From: Actinomycetes bacterium
GTDB taxonomy: Bacteria > Actinomycetota > Acidimicrobiia > Acidimicrobiales > Ilumatobacteraceae
NCBI GenBank assembly: GCA_025356335.1
Contig: JANXUF010000133.1
Location: 62,001 to 126,000, forward strand
Direction: 5' to 3'
Length of the DNA: 64,000 nucleotides
Positions within the stretch are counted from its first letter, which is position 1. The number at the start of each line of letters is the position of its first letter. Under the pieces are notes generated by a model. It was given only the letters and a program-made list of their open reading frames with translations, searched no databases and had not been told where the DNA came from. Positions 60,617 to 64,000 of this stretch are shown here, piece by piece. The position numbers and the translations under genes were made by a program.

Positions 60617-61142
60617 TGAGGCGGTTGGCGACAGCATCACCGCCTTCTCGTCGTTGTGGTCGAAGATTCACGCTGCGGCCCTGTTTGCGACGTGGTTCGT
60701 CGTCTCGCTCGTCACGTTCCTGTTGATCCCCTCGGGCTTCGCCAGAGCCGTCGTTGCCGCCTTTGCATTGGTGCTGCTCGTCCCGGTCGTCCTGCGGCTG
60801 AGGGCGTCGGTGACGATCACGCCGCAGCAACTCGTGGTGAAGAACGCGCTCGGAACCCGCCGTTTTGCCTGGGCGCAGATCGAAGCGATCGACGTCGGCT
60901 CCAAACGGATTGTCGGGAGTGGCAACAAGGCGTACTTCCTGCGATATCGGCATGCCGGTGCCAAGGTGGCGATCCGCTCGACGCTCGTGAGCGGGGGATC
61001 ACCTGGGCGGGCGACGATGATCACCTTGCTGAACGTCGCCGAATCGGCAACAGCAGGCTCGGCGGTGATCGTCAGCCGTTCCGATCCCTGGAACGCCGGC
61101 ACCGTTTTCGCCAGGACCCCTTCTGCCTCGCCTCGTAGGTAG
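60570..61142 (+). CDS. membrane protein with PH-like domain
   Basis: A protein of 190 residues from the first ATG, 178 from the third. Two hydrophobic helices lie near 33-75 (LFATWFVVSLVTFLLIPSGF, then VAAFALVLLVPVVL), followed by a bacterial PH-like domain (VTITPQQLVVKNALGTRRFAW, IEAIDVG). The start codon is triplicated by a tandem repeat; the true one is unknown. The gene is coupled to the hotdog gene (ATGA). Function unknown. Confidence 0.78.
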   Translation: MTQFRRMTEFRRMTQREAVGDSITAFSSLWSKIHAAALFATWFVVSLVTFLLIPSGFARAVVAAFALVLLVPVVLRLRASVTITPQQLVVKNALGTRRFAWAQIEAIDVGSKRIVGSGNKAYFLRYRHAGAKVAIRSTLVSGGSPGRATMITLLNVAESATAGSAVIVSRSDPWNAGTVFARTPSASPRR

Positions 61143-61168
61143 GCACTCCGTCGCGCGAAACTCCGACG

Positions 61169-61585
61169 ATGCCGAACGTGCCGATCACCCCGCAGACGAT
61201 TGCCCCACCGGCGGCCCGATATCATCTCGGTGTCGCCGTGCCAGACGGTTCACGGATGTTGTTCACTGCAGGGATCGTCGGTGAACGTCCCGATCGATCG
61301 ATCAGCGACGACATCGGGGAGCAGGCGGTCGAGGTATGGCGCAGTATCGGCGCGATCCTCGCCGAGGCCGGATTCGCCGTCTCCGACATCGTCTCCTACT
61401 CGACGTACGCCGTTGTCGGCAACAACCTCTCCACGGTGATGGCCGCACGCGATGCGTTCCTCGGCGATCACATTGCCGCCTCGTTGTTGATCCCCGTTCC
61501 GGCGTTGGCCCAGCCGCCATGGAAGGTGGAGATCGCGGTCATTGCCGCGAAGCAGGAGCGAACGACGGTGTCTGGCCCGGATTGA
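61169..61585 (+). CDS. RidA/YjgF family protein lacking the catalytic arginine
   Basis: A 138-residue RidA-fold protein: FTAGIVGERPDR (32-43), a QAVEVWRSIGAILAEAGFAVSDIV helix and PPWKVEIAVIAAK at the end. In RidA the Arg that binds the carboxylate of imino acids precedes a V/C-E-V run (ARSxVEV); here the aligned position is AASLLIPV, so the Arg appears to be Ala. It is therefore probably not an imine deaminase of the classical kind. It is followed 33 bases later by an enoyl-CoA hydratase gene. Confidence 0.85.
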   Translation: MPNVPITPQTIAPPAARYHLGVAVPDGSRMLFTAGIVGERPDRSISDDIGEQAVEVWRSIGAILAEAGFAVSDIVSYSTYAVVGNNLSTVMAARDAFLGDHIAASLLIPVPALAQPPWKVEIAVIAAKQERTTVSGPD

Positions 61586-61618
61586 CGTCTCGGCAGAGCA
61601 GTGGGCAAGAATCGGGTG

Positions 61619-62380
61619 ATGAGCCTCGTACTTGTGGATATCGCCGATCGTGTCGCCACCCTGACCCTGAACAATCCGGCCGAGCGCAACTCGCTGTCGA
61701 AGCCGATGGTCGACGAGATTATCGGCGCGATGAATGCCATCGAGAGCGACGAGGGTGTCGGTGCGATCGTCGTCACCGGAACGGCTCCTGCGTTCTGTGC
61801 AGGTGCCAACCTCGGCAATCTCGCCGAGAGCACACCTGAGAGCCTCGGATCGATCTACGAGGGGTTTCTGCGCATCGCCCGCAGCCCGCTGCCGACGCTC
61901 GCCGCCGTCAACGGCGCGGCGGTCGGGGCCGGCTTGAACCTGGCGCTCGGCTGCGACGTCCGGATCGCCGGCCGCAGGGCGAAGTTCGACAGTCGCTTCC
62001 TGCAACTCGGTATCCACCCCGGAGGAGGCAACACCTGGATGTCACGGCGGATCGTCGGACCACAGAACACGGCGGCAATGGTTGTTTTCGGTGAGATCCT
62101 GAACGGTGAGGAAGCCGAACGTATCGGCCTCGTCTATCGGTGCGTCGACGACGACGAACTGCTGGACGTCGCCCACGCCATGGCTGCCAGAGCGGCGTCG
62201 TCGCCACGGGAATTGTCGAAGGTCGTCAAACGAACGATCAGTGAGATGGCTGACGTCTCCGAGCACTCCGACGCTGTCGCCAAGGAACTCACGCCACAGA
62301 TCTGGAGCACCCGGCAGCCGTGGTTCGCCGAACGCTTGGCGGCACTCTCGGCAAAGATCTCCAGCAAGAACCGTGCGTGA
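61619..62380 (+). CDS. enoyl-CoA hydratase/isomerase family protein
   Basis: A 253-residue crotonase. Marks are FCAGANLGNL (near 60-69), the oxyanion segment AAVNGAAVGAGLNLALGCDVR (near 94-114) and SRFLQLGIHPGGGNTW. The two usual catalytic Glu positions appear to be Asn (GLNLALG) and His (LGIHPGGG), so the chemistry may be different from hydration. Start at MSLVLVDI is preferred over a GTG six codons earlier. Confidence 0.87.
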   Translation: MSLVLVDIADRVATLTLNNPAERNSLSKPMVDEIIGAMNAIESDEGVGAIVVTGTAPAFCAGANLGNLAESTPESLGSIYEGFLRIARSPLPTLAAVNGAAVGAGLNLALGCDVRIAGRRAKFDSRFLQLGIHPGGGNTWMSRRIVGPQNTAAMVVFGEILNGEEAERIGLVYRCVDDDELLDVAHAMAARAASSPRELSKVVKRTISEMADVSEHSDAVAKELTPQIWSTRQPWFAERLAALSAKISSKNRA

Positions 62381-62566
62381 ACGTGCGCTGACGCGGGTGC
62401 AGTATTCCGTGATGTCACGCGCAGTGAGCGTCCAGTCGCCCACGCCCGGTCACCACTTGCTGATGAGACTTTCAGGTAAGCGGCGGCGAGCCCCCAGCAA
62501 AGTGCGCTACGGTGTGATCAAGGGGAGAGTCAAGTCATCCAGTCAGTGAAGTGATACGGAGGACCA

Positions 62567-62887
62567 ATGAGTCAACGCAACCGTTCGGAAACAGTGGTTT
62601 TGCCACCAAAGATGGAACTGCGGGCCCACGCCCGTGGTGAACGTCACCGAATCAATACTGAGCTGCACGCAACGGCCACGGTGGTGTGCGGAGGTGTCGA
62701 ACCCGACGACACGATCGAACCAGGTGCGACCTGGAAGCCGATCCATCATCACGATGCCGATCGAGCCAAGGCCGACATCTCCAAGCAGGGCGTCCAGCGG
62801 CACTGGAAACTGAAGATGTGGAAGCGGCGATCAGCCGCTCGCCGGGCGAAGGCCGAAGCCTTCGAGTTTGCGGTCAAGAACTCCTGA
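62567..62887 (+). CDS. small basic uncharacterised protein
   Basis: A 106-residue basic protein with a good ribosome-binding site (GGAGG, spaced 6 bases from the ATG). Central segment ATATVVCGGVEPDDTIEPGATW, then an Arg/Lys-rich C-terminus (KLKMWKRRSAARRAKAEAF). I do not recognise a family. It stands alone, 186 bases after the upstream gene. That gap holds nothing I can name beyond the likely promoter. Confidence 0.65.
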   Translation: MSQRNRSETVVLPPKMELRAHARGERHRINTELHATATVVCGGVEPDDTIEPGATWKPIHHHDADRAKADISKQGVQRHWKLKMWKRRSAARRAKAEAFEFAVKNS

Positions 62888-63021
62888 GCGGTTTCCTGCC
62901 GGATTTCGCCGTAGCGCGGATGCGCGGTGCGTCAGACGTCAGATGACTGCCTGACGCGCCGGGCCGCACCGCCGGGATCCGGGCGCGTATCCAGCCAGCG
63001 GAGTTGGCGAAGAGGATTCGA

Positions 63022-63675
63022 TCAGAGGATCCACGTCGACGTCAGTTCGTCGCGCCGCTCGTCCCACTCCTCCGAGGTGATTCCAAAGCGAATATGGTCT
63101 TCCCACGTTCCGTTGATCTCGAGAAATCGCAGTGCCGTTCCTTCTTCGCGGATCTGCAGTTTGTCCATCACCCGTCGGCTCGGAGCGTTCCGCGGAACGA
63201 TGCAGATTTCGAGGCGGTGCAGGCGAAGTTCTTCGAAGGCATAGCGGGCGACGACGACGACGCCTTCCGGGACGTAGCCCCTGCCTGCCTGCTGCTCGTC
63301 GATCCAGTAGCCGATCGTCGCGCTCTGCAACGGGCCGCGGTTGACGTTGTTGAGGTTGACCTCGCCGACCACGCCGCCGTCGACGAGCAGGCCGAAGGCG
63401 TAGGACTGACCGTGGAGGCGCTCGCGATCTCGGGCGTGGCAGCGCGTGCTGAAGGCGGGGCGGTCGCGGGCCGGATCAGGGGTGATCGGCAGGCGCTTCG
63501 GTTCCCATTTCAACAACCACTCCTCGTTCCGGAGACGCACGGCGCTCCAGGCCGAAAAGTCAGGCGGACCGAGCGGGCGGAGCACGACACGCCTGCCGTA
63601 GAGGCGGAGTGCGCCGGTTGCCGGCCGTTCCGACGGCGGCGTGACGGAAAACCCGGAGCGCGGAATCGACGTCAT
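63022..63675 (-). CDS. GNAT-family acetyltransferase (RimJ/RimL type)
   Basis: A 217-residue N-acetyltransferase resembling the ribosomal-protein and amino-acid acetylating RimJ group. Visible are VVLRPLGPPDFSAWSAVR (substrate-side start), GEVNLNNVNRGPLQSATIGYWI, the acetyl-CoA loop QQAGRGYVPEGV (Q/RxxGxG, near 132-143) and VPRNAPSRRVMDKL. The ATG overlaps the stop of the Ppx/GppA gene (ATGA), so it is transcribed with it. Target unknown. Confidence 0.88.
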   Translation of the reverse strand: MTSIPRSGFSVTPPSERPATGALRLYGRRVVLRPLGPPDFSAWSAVRLRNEEWLLKWEPKRLPITPDPARDRPAFSTRCHARDRERLHGQSYAFGLLVDGGVVGEVNLNNVNRGPLQSATIGYWIDEQQAGRGYVPEGVVVVARYAFEELRLHRLEICIVPRNAPSRRVMDKLQIREEGTALRFLEINGTWEDHIRFGITSEEWDERRDELTSTWIL

Positions 63676-64000
63676 GAGGCCGCCAGTGCCAGTGTCGTCA
63701 GACCGTCGAGCAACCCGCGTTTGGAGACGATCATCGACGGTGCGTGCAATCGGCGCAGCAGGGCGACCAGTACGCAGCATCCGCCGACGATGATGTCGGC
63801 GCGGTCGCTGCTGAGTCCGGGATTGTGAGCGCGGTCGGCGAGCGACTCCGTCGCCAACGTCCTGAACACATCCTCGACCGCTGACCGGCTGAGCACGAGG
63901 CCGTGCAGGTCAGTGTCGCTGCGCCCCAACTCGACTCTCGCCACGGTACTGACGGTGCCGCCGAGACCGATGATGGTCTGCGCCTCGAGAAGGTCAGGGA
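63672..64000 (-). CDS. Ppx/GppA phosphatase family protein (5' part outside the window)
   Basis: C-terminal ~109 residues of an exopolyphosphatase/guanosine-pentaphosphate phosphohydrolase. The visible part has TIIGLGGTVSTVARVEL (the second phosphate-binding GxGGT loop of the actin-like ATPase fold), DLHGLVLSRSAVEDVF and RADIIVGGCCVLVALLRRL. The open frame runs through the right edge, so the N-terminal half lies beyond it. It overlaps the acetyltransferase gene. Confidence 0.87.
   Translation of the reverse strand, partial: PDLLEAQTIIGLGGTVSTVARVELGRSDTDLHGLVLSRSAVEDVFRTLATESLADRAHNPGLSSDRADIIVGGCCVLVALLRRLHAPSMIVSKRGLLDGLTTLALAAS

Overview
The window is high-GC, densely packed bacterial DNA with many ATGA, GTGA and TGATG stop/start overlaps and frequent GTG or TTG starts. 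Several things point to an actinobacterium, most likely of the class Acidimicrobiia: a DUF664/DinB protein of the mycothiol-era type, a Thr/Ala/Gly-rich lipoprotein linker, an MBOAT plus DUF459 pair, and overall codon use. The class is an inference from style; there is no rRNA gene here.

Layout. 1-3.4 kb: the end of a LysR regulator, a DinB protein, an alpha/beta-hydrolase whose triad looks broken, and a CobC/CobD-like PLP enzyme. 3.4-10 kb: aerobic cobalamin genes (cobO, cobB, then cobG-cobH-cobI-cobJ as a tightly overlapping operon behind a perfect 11-bp inverted repeat, then convergent cobK). 10-18.9 kb: acyl-CoA metabolism (quinone-reductase-like oxidoreductase, enoyl-CoA hydratase, acyl-CoA dehydrogenase, 3-hydroxybutyryl-CoA dehydrogenase and the B12-dependent fused mutase IcmF), with a MarR regulator. 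19-22.6 kb: a two-gene ABC exporter. 22.8-25.6 kb: a GcvT-like protein and a PYROXD2-like flavoenzyme. 25.8-28.5 kb: a PdxA2/DUF1537 four-carbon acid-sugar operon with a small conserved protein inside. 28.6-30.5 kb: molybdate-type ABC permease and ATPase without a binding protein. 30.5-38.6 kb: metallophosphoesterase, aminopeptidase N, adenosine kinase, phosphosugar mutase, a repeat-flanked AbiEi/DUF559-like gene, and uracil phosphoribosyltransferase.

The most interesting region is 38.7-48.8 kb. It encodes a three-part molybdenum hydroxylase in two genes, a 6-hydroxynicotinate-reductase homologue, an enamidase homologue that keeps the metal-ligand pattern of the clostridial enzyme, a UPF0280 (ApbE-like) protein, two DUF1185 paralogues, a cysteine hydrolase and a MarR regulator. 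Two related palindromes, one ahead of the hydroxylase operon and one ahead of the DUF1185-enamidase pair, share 15 of 18 core bases. Together this reads as a reductive, nicotinate-type N-heterocycle degradation regulon in an actinobacterium. The B12 and molybdate genes elsewhere in the window fit a cofactor-rich lifestyle but are not proven to be linked.

48.8-55.8 kb: adenosine deaminase, QueF and a BMP-type nucleoside ABC importer. 55.9-64 kb: MBOAT acyltransferase plus DUF459 hydrolase, Nudix, hotdog, PH-domain, RidA and enoyl-CoA hydratase genes, a small basic protein, a GNAT acetyltransferase and the end of a Ppx/GppA phosphatase.

A second theme is repeats. At least five short intergenic hairpin elements share the head ACTGAGtCCac; two of them, 45/50 identical and inverted, bracket the AbiEi/DUF559-like gene. 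There are also several in-frame tandem duplications and an 86-bp duplication of the pdxA 3' end. No gap exceeds about 230 bases.
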